A stretch of DNA of 64,000 nucleotides from Pseudomonadota bacterium. GTDB taxonomy: Bacteria; Pseudomonadota; Gammaproteobacteria; Acidiferrobacterales; UBA6901. The stretch is from positions 640,196 through 704,195 of the forward strand of contig JAJYEX010000001.1 of the NCBI GenBank assembly GCA_021785515.1, given 5' to 3'. Shown here piece by piece: positions 17,899-28,532 of the stretch. The stretch's first letter is position 1; each line of letters begins with the position of its first letter. The notes beneath the pieces were generated by a model. The model was not told the DNA's origin. It was given only the letters and a program-made list of their open reading frames with translations, and did not search any database. The position numbers and the translations under genes were made by a program.

Positions 17899-18131
17899 CG
17901 TTCCTGCACTTGGCCTGTGGCAGTAACACCTTGTAATCTAAGTATTAGCAAAGATGGCGCCAAACATTAAGTTCCGAACCCTGTGCGGACCCCCGCTACC
18001 CAGGCACCCGACCGGGGAACGTTTCGTTCCGACACCCCGGGCCCTGTATACTGGCGGGACCAACACAGGCATACCGTTCGTGCCACGAGGACCGTCGCGG
18101 CCGACAACAAGCTGGGATCGAGCCAGATCAA

Positions 18132-18560
18132 ATGACGGAATTGGCCCATGTCGTGTTCTATGTGCGGAGCCTCCCGCCATCGGTCACTTTCTATACGGAT
18201 ATCGTCGGCCTGACACAGGTTGGCAATGTCTTTGGCGGCCGGGCAGTGATGCTCACTGGCGGCCGGACCCACCACAAGTTGCTGCTGATTGAGGTTGGGG
18301 ACACACCGGGGCCATCTGTTGGACGGCGTCTTGGGCTCTACCATGTGGGCTGGAAGATTGGAGAAAGTCTTGCCGACCTGCGCCGGGCCTACGAACACAT
18401 CACACCGATCGATGGCATGGCGAACCACACAGTCAGTCAGAGCCTATATCTTTCCGATCCGGATGACAATGAAGTGGAGCTGTTTGTGGACGCACCGGAC
18501 GTCGACTGGCACAAGTCGGACGCCTGGATGAGAGACCCCGTAAAGCCGCTCAAGCTGTGA
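18132..18560 (+). CDS. VOC-superfamily (glyoxalase/extradiol-dioxygenase type) protein
   Basis: A 142-residue protein with two beta-alpha-beta-beta-beta halves. Likely metal ligands are H6 (ELAHVVFYV), the histidine of LGLYHVGWKI and the glutamate of NEVELFVDAP, an arrangement typical of catechol-2,3-dioxygenase-like and glyoxalase-like proteins. SLYLSDPDDNEVELF is the hallmark of the C-terminal half. The substrate is unknown. A possible -10 (TATACT, 18047-18052) precedes it; no strong ribosome site is seen. The gene is followed within 95 bases by a MIP18-type gene on the same strand. Confidence 0.85.
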   Translation: MTELAHVVFYVRSLPPSVTFYTDIVGLTQVGNVFGGRAVMLTGGRTHHKLLLIEVGDTPGPSVGRRLGLYHVGWKIGESLADLRRAYEHITPIDGMANHTVSQSLYLSDPDDNEVELFVDAPDVDWHKSDAWMRDPVKPLKL

Positions 18561-18653
18561 TACATACCAAAGCCCCGCTCCGTAAGGACGCTGGCACACC
18601 AATCTACCCGCCGGACAGCAGTTGGACCGGCACAAACGACGGAGGAAGAGCCC

Positions 18654-18914
18654 ATGCCCGCACCGGTGACTGAAGAAAGGGTGTACCAGGCCCTAAGGAC
18701 TGTTGTCGATCCTGAACTGAGGCACGACATCGTTGCGCTCGGATTCGTCCAGGACATTGATATCGTTGGTGATTACGTTCACCTGGATATCCAGCTGACC
18801 ACACCCCACTGCCCGTACGCCGAACAGATCGTCCGCAGCATCCGCGCGGCGGTAGGTGCGATCGAGGGCGTCGCCAAAGTAGATGTTGAGCGGGCCTGCA
18901 TGAAGGAAGAGTAG
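18654..18914 (+). CDS. MIP18/DUF59 family iron-sulfur assembly protein
   Basis: An 86-residue domain with a GGAGGAAG ribosome site 8 bases before ATG. The MIP18 signature is clear: VYQALRTVVDPELRHDIVALGFVQDI, then LTTPHCPYAEQIV with the conserved cysteine, and the C-terminal VAKVDVE. Stand-alone members (SufT, PaaD-like, N-terminal domain of ApbC/Mrp) help mature Fe-S proteins. Here it is not next to suf or paa genes, so the client is unknown. It may serve the Fe-S flavoproteins of this organism, which is inference. Confidence 0.87.
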   Translation: MPAPVTEERVYQALRTVVDPELRHDIVALGFVQDIDIVGDYVHLDIQLTTPHCPYAEQIVRSIRAAVGAIEGVAKVDVERACMKEE

Positions 18915-18949
18915 CTTCCTGCAGCGGCGGCACCGGCAGACCCTATGCC

Positions 18950-20467
18950 TCAGGGCTTGCCGTAGCGCTCATACATGTAACAGCGTTTGCAGGGAAGCCA
19001 GGCTGGGATCTTGTAGTAGTCCTCCATAACCTTCTTCAGGATACCTTTGCGGTAGCTCTGGTAATTGAAATCCTTCCCGAAAACCATGTAGAAGGGAGTG
19101 CCTTCCAGCATGATCTTTTCGACCCGGACGGACTTGAAGTAGGGCGTGTAATTCCCAATCGGGGGCACATTGTTGGTTACAGTCAGGATATTCTTGCCGG
19201 CGTATTTGCGGAAATCCGTCAGGATATCGTCCTCCCTGCCATGGTAGTCACCGCCGCCGAACACCATTACATGCGTGTTGTGTAGGTAGGAAAATATCGA
19301 GGACGTCGAGTAACGATCGGTCGCATACACGTACCTGCCCGCATACGGCTTCATGTCATTCCACAGGACGTTGTTCCTTTCGGTAAAAACTATGGAGTCG
19401 TAGTACTTGGTAAAATCCCAGTCCCTGAGGGGCATGACCAGACCGATCGTCACGAGCACCAAATGAAAGGCCGTGAAGTACGCCATGAATTTGGTAGCTG
19501 TTACCAGCTCCTTGTTGGTGAGATAGATTGCCAGAAACAGGAATACGAACCCGTAAAACGACAGCGGCCAGTGCAAGCCGATGTCTTTGAAAGTACCGAG
19601 TATCGTGAAGAACCCGAACGGAATGATGGCGGAATAGGCGAAAATCTTGAAGTTGCTCGTACGTACACGCTCCGCCCACTCCTTCCGGTGCCGTACGAGA
19701 TAGTAAAGCAGCGGTGGTGTTACCAGATACACCACGATCCCGACCCACATCAGGAACTTGTGCAGCGAAAAGTCGATCCCGTGATTGCGGTTCAGGACGT
19801 TGAACAGGACGTTATCCCAGCAATGGGTATAATTCCAGTAGAGGTTGATCAGACCAAACGGAAGGGATGCCAGGAACAGCAGTGCGAAGCCGCGAGTTTT
19901 GTCACGGTTACGGTCAGAGAGAAAGTAATAGGCGAGATAGGAGCCTATCAGCAGAACTGCGAAATACTTCGACAGGAACGCCAAGCCAAGACAAACGCCG
20001 GACCAAAAATAGAAATTGAGAGAGTTGTCCCGCAGCGCCTTGAACAGGAAGGCGCCCGAAAGGAACGAGAAAATGATCAGCGGTCCGTCCGTGGTGATCA
20101 GTATGCCCAGTACTGCGATGGGCGAAAGCATGTAGAGCACCGCGACCAAGTAGGCACGCGCCTGATCGTAGCTGCGCATTACCAGGTAGATGCCGACGCC
20201 GATGATAGTTGACATGGCGACCGCCGGAGAACGTATCAACAGCGGTGAATCCCCGAATTTCAAGATGACATACAGGATCCAGCCGACCAGCGGTGGGTGG
20301 TCGTAATAGCCCCAGCTGAGGTTTTGCCCCCACTGGAAGTAGTAGGCTTCATCGGTCGTGATGGGTATCGTCGCAGCGAGGATGATCTTGATGATCAGGG
20401 TGGAAAACAGCGTGATGTAGAAAAGCTTGCGGTAGAACGCCAGACGATCGTTAGGTGCGTTGGTCAC
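18950..20467 (-). CDS. GT39/ArnT-like membrane glycosyltransferase
   Basis: A 505-residue polytopic protein with ~11 hydrophobic segments and a hydrophilic C-terminal domain of ~150 residues. The catalytic-loop motif ITTDEAYYFQWG (residues ~36-47), with the acidic pair, and the following YYDHPPLVGW match dolichyl-phosphate-mannose/ArnT-type transferases, which move a sugar from a polyprenyl carrier onto lipid or protein at the periplasmic face. The C-terminus has a CKRCYMYE pair of cysteines. Base composition is clearly AT-richer than its neighbours, and there are no partner glycan genes, which suggests horizontal acquisition. Donor and acceptor are unknown. Confidence 0.85.
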   Translation of the reverse strand: MTNAPNDRLAFYRKLFYITLFSTLIIKIILAATIPITTDEAYYFQWGQNLSWGYYDHPPLVGWILYVILKFGDSPLLIRSPAVAMSTIIGVGIYLVMRSYDQARAYLVAVLYMLSPIAVLGILITTDGPLIIFSFLSGAFLFKALRDNSLNFYFWSGVCLGLAFLSKYFAVLLIGSYLAYYFLSDRNRDKTRGFALLFLASLPFGLINLYWNYTHCWDNVLFNVLNRNHGIDFSLHKFLMWVGIVVYLVTPPLLYYLVRHRKEWAERVRTSNFKIFAYSAIIPFGFFTILGTFKDIGLHWPLSFYGFVFLFLAIYLTNKELVTATKFMAYFTAFHLVLVTIGLVMPLRDWDFTKYYDSIVFTERNNVLWNDMKPYAGRYVYATDRYSTSSIFSYLHNTHVMVFGGGDYHGREDDILTDFRKYAGKNILTVTNNVPPIGNYTPYFKSVRVEKIMLEGTPFYMVFGKDFNYQSYRKGILKKVMEDYYKIPAWLPCKRCYMYERYGKP

Positions 20468-20536
20468 TTTAATGTTTATCCTGTCCGATTGGGCTGCCTT
20501 GTGGTGAACGGCGGGTCACGCCCCGCCGGATGTCAT

Positions 20537-21979
20537 CTAGGTCCGATTGCCGTCGAGTTTCTTCCGCAGGGCATCGTTGACCTGGGCCGGATTGGCCTTG
20601 CCCTGCGTGGCCTTCATCACCTGGCCGACAAAAAATCCGAACAGTTTGTCCTGCCCGGCCCGGTACTGCTCCAGCTGCTTGGGGTTGCGGGTGAGCACTT
20701 CATCGATCACCTGCTCAATTGCCGACTTGTCGGTAATCTGCCTCAGACCGCGCTTGTCGATCACCGCATCCGCATCACCCTCGCCGTCCCACATCGCCTC
20801 GAAGATCTCCTTGGCGATCTTGCCCGAAATGGTGCTATCCGCAATCCTTTGCACAAGTCCGGCGAGCATGTCGGAGGTTACCGGTGCGCCGGAGACCTCT
20901 ACATTGTCCCGATTAAGGTAGCCGCTGAATTCCCCGATGACCCAATTCGCGGTCAATTTTGGCTGCCCGGGCACAGCCCGCACGGCGTCCTCGTAGTAGT
21001 CCGCCATGTCGCGAGAACCCGTGAGCACCTCCGCATCGTAGACGGTCAGGCCGTATTCCCGCGTGAAACGTTCGCGTTTGGCATCCGGCAGTTCCGGCAT
21101 GTCGGTTGCGGTTTCCTCGATAAACCCCGGATCGAGCTGCAACGGCAACAAGTCAGGATCCGGGAAATAGCGGTAGTCGTGCGCCTCCTCCTTGCTTCGC
21201 ATCGATCGGGTCTCGTTCCTTACGGAATCGTACTGCCTGGTCTCCTGCACCACCTTGCCACCGCCTTCGATTAGCTCGATCTGGCGCCCGACTTCGTAGT
21301 CGATCGCCTTTTCCACGAACCGGAACGAATTGACGTTCTTAATCTCAGCGCGCGTACCGAATGCATGCTGCCCTCTGGGGCGCACCGAAACGTTCGCGTC
21401 GCAGCGGAACGACCCCTCCTGCATGTTTCCGTCACAGATGCCGAGATAGCGCACAAGCACATGGAGTTTTTTGAGATAAGCCACGGCTTCCCTGGCGGAG
21501 CGCAGATCGGGCTCCGAGACAATCTCGAGCAGCGGGGTGCCGGCACGATTCAGATCAATGCCGGTAAGACCCCTGAAGTCCTCGTGCAGTGACTTCCCCG
21601 CATCTTCTTCGAGGTGCGCCCGGGTAATTCCAATCTCCTTATGCACACCGTCTACTTCGATCGCCAGCCTGCCCAGCTGTACCACCGGCAGTTCATACTG
21701 TGAGATCTGGTACCCCTTTGGCAGGTCGGGATAAAAATAGTTCTTGCGCGCGAATATCGAACGCCGGTTTATCGTGGCGCCCACAGCCAGACCAAACTTG
21801 ACGGCCATGCGGGCCGCGTCTCGGTTCATGACGGGCAGCACCCCTGGCAATGCGATATCGACGGCGCAGGCCTGTGTATTCGGCTCCGCCCCGAACCGCG
21901 TGCTTGACCCCGAGAACAGCTTGCTGTTGGTCAGCAGCTGCACGTGAACTTCGAGGCCGATAACCGTTTCCCAGTCCAT
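20537..21979 (-). CDS. gatB: Aspartyl/glutamyl-tRNA(Asn/Gln) amidotransferase subunit B
   Basis: A 480-residue protein beginning [15 protein letters not shown], the normal GatB start (21979). GatB is the kinase/transamidation subunit of GatCAB, which converts mischarged Glu-tRNA(Gln) and Asp-tRNA(Asn) using ammonia channelled from GatA. Motifs visible are [11 protein letters not shown]-like ([15 protein letters not shown]), [37 protein letters not shown] with metal/ATP-site residues, and the C-terminal YqeY/tail domain ending [21 protein letters not shown]. Order gatC-gatA-gatB on the minus strand forms an operon, with 133 bases between gatA and gatB. Confidence 0.96.
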   Translation of the reverse strand: MDWETVIGLEVHVQLLTNSKLFSGSSTRFGAEPNTQACAVDIALPGVLPVMNRDAARMAVKFGLAVGATINRRSIFARKNYFYPDLPKGYQISQYELPVVQLGRLAIEVDGVHKEIGITRAHLEEDAGKSLHEDFRGLTGIDLNRAGTPLLEIVSEPDLRSAREAVAYLKKLHVLVRYLGICDGNMQEGSFRCDANVSVRPRGQHAFGTRAEIKNVNSFRFVEKAIDYEVGRQIELIEGGGKVVQETRQYDSVRNETRSMRSKEEAHDYRYFPDPDLLPLQLDPGFIEETATDMPELPDAKRERFTREYGLTVYDAEVLTGSRDMADYYEDAVRAVPGQPKLTANWVIGEFSGYLNRDNVEVSGAPVTSDMLAGLVQRIADSTISGKIAKEIFEAMWDGEGDADAVIDKRGLRQITDKSAIEQVIDEVLTRNPKQLEQYRAGQDKLFGFFVGQVMKATQGKANPAQVNDALRKKLDGNRT

Positions 21980-22112
21980 CAAAATGCCTTTTTGGCGAAA
22001 TTCACACTGGTAATGCGTGTCGCGACAGCCGGGGCTGGTCGGGCGGCGACAGACAGCCCCGCATCTGCGCAATCGCCCAAGACGGTCCCTGCCACCGCAT
22101 CGTCCCGGATCC

Positions 22113-23564
22113 TCAAAAACCCTCCGGAACGCGCAGATGCCAGTCCGTCGCCTGCTGGAATTTGTGGGCAACGTTGAGCAGTCGGGCCTCGTCAAAATAT
22201 TTCCCGATTATCTGCAATCCGATCGGACGGCCGTTGCTGTCGAAACCCGCCGGGATCGACATTCCCGGCAATCCGGCGAGATTGACGGAAATGGTGTAGA
22301 TATCGCTCAGGTACATGGCGACCGGATCGTCGGTCTTGGAACCGAGCTCAAACGCCGTGCTCGGCGCGGCAGGCCCCATGATCACGTCGCAAACCTCGAA
22401 GGCCCGATCAAAATCACTGCTGATCAGTCGCCTGAGTTTCTGCGCCTTAAGGTAATAGGCATCGTAATAACCGGCTGACAGGGCGTAGGTCCCAATCATG
22501 ATGCGGCGCTTGACCTCGGCACCAAAACCTTGGGCCCGAGACTTTGCATACATTTCCCACAAATCCTCGTATTCGGGGGCCCGATAGCCGTAACGCACCC
22601 CGTCGTAGCGCGCCAGATTACTGGAAGCCTCGGCCGGGGCCAGCACATAGTAGCAGGGGATTGCGAGACTGCTGTTCGGGAGACTTACCTCCAGGATCTT
22701 TGCCCCAAGCTTGCGGAACTCCTCCAGCGCCGACTCGATGGCGACCGCAACCCCGGTCCCCAGGCCTTCTCCGAAATACTCCTGCGGCAGGCCGATGCGC
22801 AGCCCCGTCAGCGGCCGATCGAGGGTACTGGCATAGTCCGGGACCGGGCGATCGACTGAGGTGGAATCAAGGGGATCAAAACCGGCCATGACATTAAGCA
22901 GGAGCGCTGCATCCTCGGCACTCCGCGTCATCGGGCCCGCCTGGTCGAGGGACGACGCGAAAGCGATCATGCCGTAGCGCGATACCCGCCCGTAACTCGG
23001 CTTGAGCCCGGTAATGCCGGTGAGCGCGGCCGGTTGGCGTATGGACCCCCCCGTGTCGGTACCGGTAGCAGCCACCGCCAGCCTGGCCGCCACGGCCGCA
23101 GCCGATCCACCCGAGCTGCCGCCGGGCACACAGCGCCGGTCCCACGGGTTGCGTACCGGGCCGAAAAAGGACGTCTCGTTGCTCGAGCCCATGGCAAACT
23201 CGTCCATATTGGTCTTGCCCAGCAGCACGCTGCCCGCCTCGCCGAACTTGCGGATCACCGTAGCGTCATAAGGCGCAACAAAATTCGCGAGCATTCGGGA
23301 GGCGCAGGTGGTCAGCATGCCGTCCGTGCAGAATATGTCCTTCTGCGCAATCGGAATTCCGGTCAGTGCAGTGCCGGTACCGGCCTTTAGCCGTGCATCG
23401 GCCTCCTGCGCCTGTTTCAGGGCGCGTTCGCGGTCCACGGTAATAAAGGCATTGAGCTCACTATGCGCCTGGATACGGTCGAGATAGACCGAAGTCAGTT
23501 CGCAAGATGAAATATCTTTTTTATTCAGCGCCTTAGAAAGCTCTGCGACGGATTTTCTATGCAT
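22113..23564 (-). CDS. gatA: Aspartyl/glutamyl-tRNA(Asn/Gln) amidotransferase subunit A
   Basis: A 483-residue amidase-signature enzyme that releases ammonia from glutamine for GatB. The Ser-cisSer-Lys triad is complete: Lys in [11 protein letters not shown], cis-Ser in [14 protein letters not shown] and nucleophile Ser in [13 protein letters not shown]. The C-terminus ends [23 protein letters not shown] as in the family. The gene lies 42 bases after gatC, with the start ATG at 23564. It contributes to indirect aminoacylation, implying that the cell lacks at least one of GlnRS or AsnRS. Confidence 0.96.
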   Translation of the reverse strand: MHRKSVAELSKALNKKDISSCELTSVYLDRIQAHSELNAFITVDRERALKQAQEADARLKAGTGTALTGIPIAQKDIFCTDGMLTTCASRMLANFVAPYDATVIRKFGEAGSVLLGKTNMDEFAMGSSNETSFFGPVRNPWDRRCVPGGSSGGSAAAVAARLAVAATGTDTGGSIRQPAALTGITGLKPSYGRVSRYGMIAFASSLDQAGPMTRSAEDAALLLNVMAGFDPLDSTSVDRPVPDYASTLDRPLTGLRIGLPQEYFGEGLGTGVAVAIESALEEFRKLGAKILEVSLPNSSLAIPCYYVLAPAEASSNLARYDGVRYGYRAPEYEDLWEMYAKSRAQGFGAEVKRRIMIGTYALSAGYYDAYYLKAQKLRRLISSDFDRAFEVCDVIMGPAAPSTAFELGSKTDDPVAMYLSDIYTISVNLAGLPGMSIPAGFDSNGRPIGLQIIGKYFDEARLLNVAHKFQQATDWHLRVPEGF

Positions 23565-23606
23565 GGGCGCTGGCTAGCTCAGCGGTGGGGTCGCAAACAA
23601 TGCAGC

Positions 23607-23894
23607 TCATTCAATGACCTTCGGAACAAGGTACAGGCCGGCCTGGGCGGATGGCGCAATGGCCTGGAAGCGCTCGCGCTGGTCCCGCTCGGTCACCTCA
23701 TCGGCACGCAGCCGCAGCCCGGCATCCAGCGGATGGGCCATCGGCGCGATGCCATCGGTATCAATAGCGTTCATCTGCTCAATCAAGCCGAGTATCCGCG
23801 AGAGCGTCTCGGCGTAGGCGGCCAGCTCCTGCTCGCCCACCTCAAGACGCGCAAGGTGGGCAATGCGTTCGACATCAGTCCGGTTCAACGCCAT
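23607..23894 (-). CDS. gatC: Aspartyl/glutamyl-tRNA(Asn/Gln) amidotransferase subunit C
   Basis: A 95-residue belt protein that wraps GatA and GatB. It has the typical pattern: [41 protein letters not shown], then [16 protein letters not shown], ending in [10 protein letters not shown]. The gene begins the gatCAB operon and is divergent from mreB across a 149-base spacer that presumably carries both promoters. Confidence 0.95.
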   Translation of the reverse strand: MALNRTDVERIAHLARLEVGEQELAAYAETLSRILGLIEQMNAIDTDGIAPMAHPLDAGLRLRADEVTERDQRERFQAIAPSAQAGLYLVPKVIE

Positions 23895-23983
23895 TTGGCC
23901 CCCAGTACCCGGCCCAGAAAAAGGACCGCCAACGTTAGCACACTAAAGTCCGCTGTTGAACCCACATCCAGCGGTTGATAGAG

Positions 23984-23989
23984 TACAAT
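23984..23989 (+). promoter_or_regulatory. Putative -10 element for mreB
   Basis: TACAAT (5/6 to consensus) lies 55 bases before the mreB ATG in the gatC-mreB divergent spacer. No good -35 is found at 16-18 bases, so the assignment is tentative. Confidence 0.3.
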
Positions 23990-24028
23990 GATTTTACATG
24001 TTTCCTCCAAATTACGATCAATTGATAA

Positions 24029-25087
<1,059 letters not shown>

Positions 25088-25105
25088 GTCACCCTGGATG
25101 TTTTG

Positions 25106-26005
25106 ATGCTGAGTTCACCCGGCTGGTCCCTGCGCACGCCGTCCGTTCTGACCCGCTTCGTCATTTTTACTGCACTCTCCCTGGCCCTCATGGTGGTCGA
25201 CCACCGTGGACAGCAGCTGGCCAGGGCGCGCGCTGCTTTGAGTGTCGTGTTCTATCCCATGGAAATCGCTGCAACGATCCCTGCCCGTGTGGGTGTATCC
25301 CTGGCAGGTATGTTCAGCGGGAAGCAGGCATTGCGTGAGAAATACGACCGACTTGCTGCCAAGCAGGTCCTGCTGGAGGCAAGACTGCAACGTTACGATG
25401 CGCTCAGGGCCCAAAACACCCACCTCCGGAAGCTTCTCGGATCCGCAGCGCTGGTGGCGGACCGGGCCGTGGTTGCCCGGATCCTCCAGGTGAACGAGGA
25501 GCCGTTTACGCGCGAGATCATCATCGCCCGGGGCAGCCGGGACGGAGTTCGGGATGGGCAACCGGTCATCGACAATCACGGCATCATGGGCCAGGTGACG
25601 GAAGTCGACCCCGAGCAGAGTCGTGTCACCCTGATCACTAATCCCGGCCATGCCATTCCGGTTGAGGACGTCCGCAATGGACTACGCACCATCGTATTCG
25701 GAACCGGCGCTGAGGATCGCGTCGCAGTGCGTTACCTGACCGCCCCAGTGGACATCAAGGTTGGAGATCTGCTGGTTAGCTCGGGTATCGGCGGGACCTT
25801 TCCGTTTGGATATCCTGTGGCGCGCGTCACCAGTATCGTCAATGACCCGAACGAACCCTTTCTCGACATCCATGCCCGACCGATCGCGCACCTGGAGTAC
25901 AACAAGGAAGTTCTGCTGATCTGGCCAGTCAAGACACCGCGATGGCCGCTGCGCAGGCCTTCGACGGACGGACTGCAGCTCCCCGGTACTAGCCATGGGC
26001 ATTGA
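25106..26005 (+). CDS. mreC: Cell shape-determining protein MreC
   Basis: A 299-residue bitopic protein: short cytoplasmic N-terminus, one transmembrane helix (FVIFTALSLALMVVDH), periplasmic coiled coil (EKYDRLAAKQVLLEARLQRY) and the double beta-barrel domain with GQVTEVDPEQSRVTLITNPG and LLVSSGIGGTFPFGYPVARV. It bridges MreB to PBP2 and RodA. The start is taken at ATG 25106; a TTG directly before it is also possible. The proline-poor C-terminus ends about 90 residues after the last barrel motif. It lies 18 bases after mreB. Confidence 0.94.
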   Translation: MLSSPGWSLRTPSVLTRFVIFTALSLALMVVDHRGQQLARARAALSVVFYPMEIAATIPARVGVSLAGMFSGKQALREKYDRLAAKQVLLEARLQRYDALRAQNTHLRKLLGSAALVADRAVVARILQVNEEPFTREIIIARGSRDGVRDGQPVIDNHGIMGQVTEVDPEQSRVTLITNPGHAIPVEDVRNGLRTIVFGTGAEDRVAVRYLTAPVDIKVGDLLVSSGIGGTFPFGYPVARVTSIVNDPNEPFLDIHARPIAHLEYNKEVLLIWPVKTPRWPLRRPSTDGLQLPGTSHGH

Positions 26006-26071
26006 ACATTTGAGGCTCTTCGCCGGGTCCTTGCGGAACAGCGTGCATACGCCTTGTCCCAGAGGGTCGCG

Positions 26072-26563
26072 ATGAGCCTCAATCAGAACAACCGCAGCCG
26101 GCTGGTAATCGCCCTTACCTTCCTTGCGGCCCTCTTTCTCTCCATTCTCCCTGGCCCGGAGTCGGCCAGGCCATTTCGCCCGGATTGGGTAACCCTCGTG
26201 CTCATCTACTGGTGCATGGCCACACCCCAGCGCGTCGGGGTTGGGGTCGGATGGACGGTCGGACTGATCCTGGACGTGCTCTACGGCTCGCTGCTTGGAC
26301 AACAGGCGCTGGCCGAGACACTCGTGGCCTTTCTCACACTCAAACTGCATCTGCGCATGCGCATGTTCCCGCGCTGGCAGCAAGCGGTGACCGTGCTAGT
26401 GTTGGTGGCAATCAGCCATCTGGTCGTGCTCTGGATCTCGGACTTGGTCGCGCACACACCGGTGCACTGGTCGTACTGGACATCGAGCATTGTCAGCATG
26501 CTCATCTGGCCGTGGCTGTTCATCATCCTGAGAGACGTGCGGCGTCGCGCGCGTGTAAGCTGA
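26072..26563 (+). CDS. mreD: Rod shape-determining protein MreD
   Basis: A 163-residue inner-membrane protein with five hydrophobic segments. The start ATG 26072 follows an AGAGGG ribosome site; a TTG at 26054 is less likely. The motif PDWVTLVLIYWCMATPQRVGVGVGWTVGLILDVLYG is characteristic of MreD, as is the following GQQALAETLVAFLTLKLHLRM. MreD binds MreC and is part of the elongasome. Four bases separate it from mrdA. Confidence 0.93.
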   Translation: MSLNQNNRSRLVIALTFLAALFLSILPGPESARPFRPDWVTLVLIYWCMATPQRVGVGVGWTVGLILDVLYGSLLGQQALAETLVAFLTLKLHLRMRMFPRWQQAVTVLVLVAISHLVVLWISDLVAHTPVHWSYWTSSIVSMLIWPWLFIILRDVRRRARVS

Positions 26564-26567
26564 GGTT

Positions 26568-28454
26568 ATGCCGGGCACGCCGATCAAGGACTACCTGCGG
26601 GAGTCTCGCATCTTCAACACCCGAGTAACGGTGGTGGTGGTGTTCATCGCCATCCTGGTGTTGATACTGATAGGACGGCTGGCCTACCTGCAGATTGTCG
26701 ACCACCGCCATTACATGACCCTGTCGAACGAAAACAGCATTAATCCGGTTCCGATTGCGCCGGTTCGCGGGCTGATATTCGATCGCAACGGCGTCGTGCT
26801 CGCCGAGAATTATCCCGTTCTAACCCTGGAAATCGTGCCGGATCAGGTCAAGAACATGAAGACCCTGCTGGCACAGCTGGGCAAGATCGTGACCCTCAAC
26901 TCCCAAGACCTGAAAGATTTTTACCGGGAATTGCGTGAGAAACCACACTTTGACAGCCTGATTCTGCGCAGCAACTTGACCCAGGAGGAAGCTGACCGCT
27001 TCGCCGTGCAACGCTATCGTTTCACCGGCACCGACCTGCATGCCCGCCTGGAGCGCTATTATCCGCAAGGCGGTTTGGCGGTAGCAGCGCTCGGCTATGT
27101 CGGCCGAATCAGCGAAGGCGAGACGAAGGTTATCGACGATGCAGATTATCGTGGTATCAACTACATCGGGAAGATCGGGATCGAGGCAAGTTACGAAAAT
27201 CTGCTGCGCGGAAAAAGCGGCATCAAGAATGTCGAGGTCAACGCCAAGGGTCGCGCGATCCGCACACTCGGACGCATTCCGCCCGTCGCGGGCGAAAATC
27301 TCTATCTCAATCTTGATGCGCAGGTTCAGGCAGCGGCCGAGCAGGCACTCGGCCACCACCGCGGAGCCGTGGTAGCCATAGACCCCAGAAACGGCGGGGT
27401 GCTGGCGTTCGTGAGCACGCCCACCTATAACCCGAACCCGTTCGTGGACGGCATCAGCGATAAGGCTTACCGGGCGCTGACCGATAACCCGGATTCGCCG
27501 CTTCTCGATCGGGCACTCGACGGACGATACGCACCGGGGTCCACGATCAAACCATTTTTGGCGCTAGGCGCGCTCAACTCTGGCCTGAATCCGAACAAGA
27601 CCTTTTATTGTCCGGGTTACTTCCACTTGCCGGGCAGCAGCCATATGTTCCACTGCTGGGCGTGGCGCCAAGGCGGCCATGGCATCGTCGACCTGCGCAA
27701 GGCGATTGAGCAGTCCTGCGACGTGTACTTCTATAACCTCGCCGTACACCTCGGAATAAACCGCATCGACAATATCCTCAACAGGTTTGGATTCAATTCA
27801 AAAACCGGCGTGGATATCCCCGGAGAACTGTCCGGGCTCGTGCCGTCTCCGGCCTGGAAGGCTGCCCATGGACTGCCATGGTACCCGGGCGAAACGGTCA
27901 TCATGGGTGTTGGACAGGGCGCCATGCTGGTCACCCCGCTCGAGCTGGCCAATGCAACGGCCATACTGGCCGACAAAGGTGTGGGCTTCGAGCCGCGACT
28001 GGTGCGCGCGATCCAGAATCCGACGACCCGCACCATAACATACCTTAAGCCCGTCCCCGGCCGCACATACCCGCTGAAAAGCAGCGCCTATCTCGGCGAG
28101 ATTGTTCAGGACATGGCCGATGTCGTCAGCTCTCCCAGGGGTACCGGTTATTTTATGGGACATACCGCGCCGTACCAGATTGCCGGCAAGAGCGGGACCG
28201 CGCAGGTGAAGGACATGCCCTCGGACATGGTCTATAACGCGAAGACGACCGCGAAGAATCTGCGCGACAACGCCGTGTTCATCGCCTTCGCCCCCGTATC
28301 TAACCCGCGGATCGCTGTTGCCGTCATCGTGGAGCACGGGGGGTTCGGTGGCGAAGTGGCCGGCCCGGTTGCGCGCAAGGTCATGGACGCCTATCTTCTC
28401 CCCCACAAGCCCGCGCAGGCGGACGCCCGTGCATATGGCTACCATACAAACTAA
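26568..28454 (+). CDS. mrdA: Penicillin-binding protein 2 (peptidoglycan DD-transpeptidase)
   Basis: A 628-residue class B PBP. A short cytoplasmic N-terminus and one transmembrane helix (residues ~20-45) are followed by the pedestal with the conserved RGLIFDRNGVVLAEN, and then the transpeptidase domain. Active-site motifs are all present: SxxK in PGSTIKPFLALGAL, the SxN-equivalent in EQSCDVYFYNLA, and KSGTAQ in IAGKSGTAQVKD. It crosslinks new peptidoglycan during elongation together with RodA. It sits between mreD and rodA, its usual place. Confidence 0.96.
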   Translation: MPGTPIKDYLRESRIFNTRVTVVVVFIAILVLILIGRLAYLQIVDHRHYMTLSNENSINPVPIAPVRGLIFDRNGVVLAENYPVLTLEIVPDQVKNMKTLLAQLGKIVTLNSQDLKDFYRELREKPHFDSLILRSNLTQEEADRFAVQRYRFTGTDLHARLERYYPQGGLAVAALGYVGRISEGETKVIDDADYRGINYIGKIGIEASYENLLRGKSGIKNVEVNAKGRAIRTLGRIPPVAGENLYLNLDAQVQAAAEQALGHHRGAVVAIDPRNGGVLAFVSTPTYNPNPFVDGISDKAYRALTDNPDSPLLDRALDGRYAPGSTIKPFLALGALNSGLNPNKTFYCPGYFHLPGSSHMFHCWAWRQGGHGIVDLRKAIEQSCDVYFYNLAVHLGINRIDNILNRFGFNSKTGVDIPGELSGLVPSPAWKAAHGLPWYPGETVIMGVGQGAMLVTPLELANATAILADKGVGFEPRLVRAIQNPTTRTITYLKPVPGRTYPLKSSAYLGEIVQDMADVVSSPRGTGYFMGHTAPYQIAGKSGTAQVKDMPSDMVYNAKTTAKNLRDNAVFIAFAPVSNPRIAVAVIVEHGGFGGEVAGPVARKVMDAYLLPHKPAQADARAYGYHTN

Positions 28455-28532
28455 GTTCGGATACCAGGCCCGGTATTCTCGTCGGCGAGAGTTAGCTTTG
28501 CGCGTCGCAATTTCTGCTTTAATCTCTGAATC

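Noticed and set aside
23571-23606. tRNA-like TAGCTCAGCGGT segment between gatA and gatC
   Set aside because: There is no partner D-stem strand, anticodon arm or T-loop in the following 76 bases, and gatC coding sequence begins immediately.
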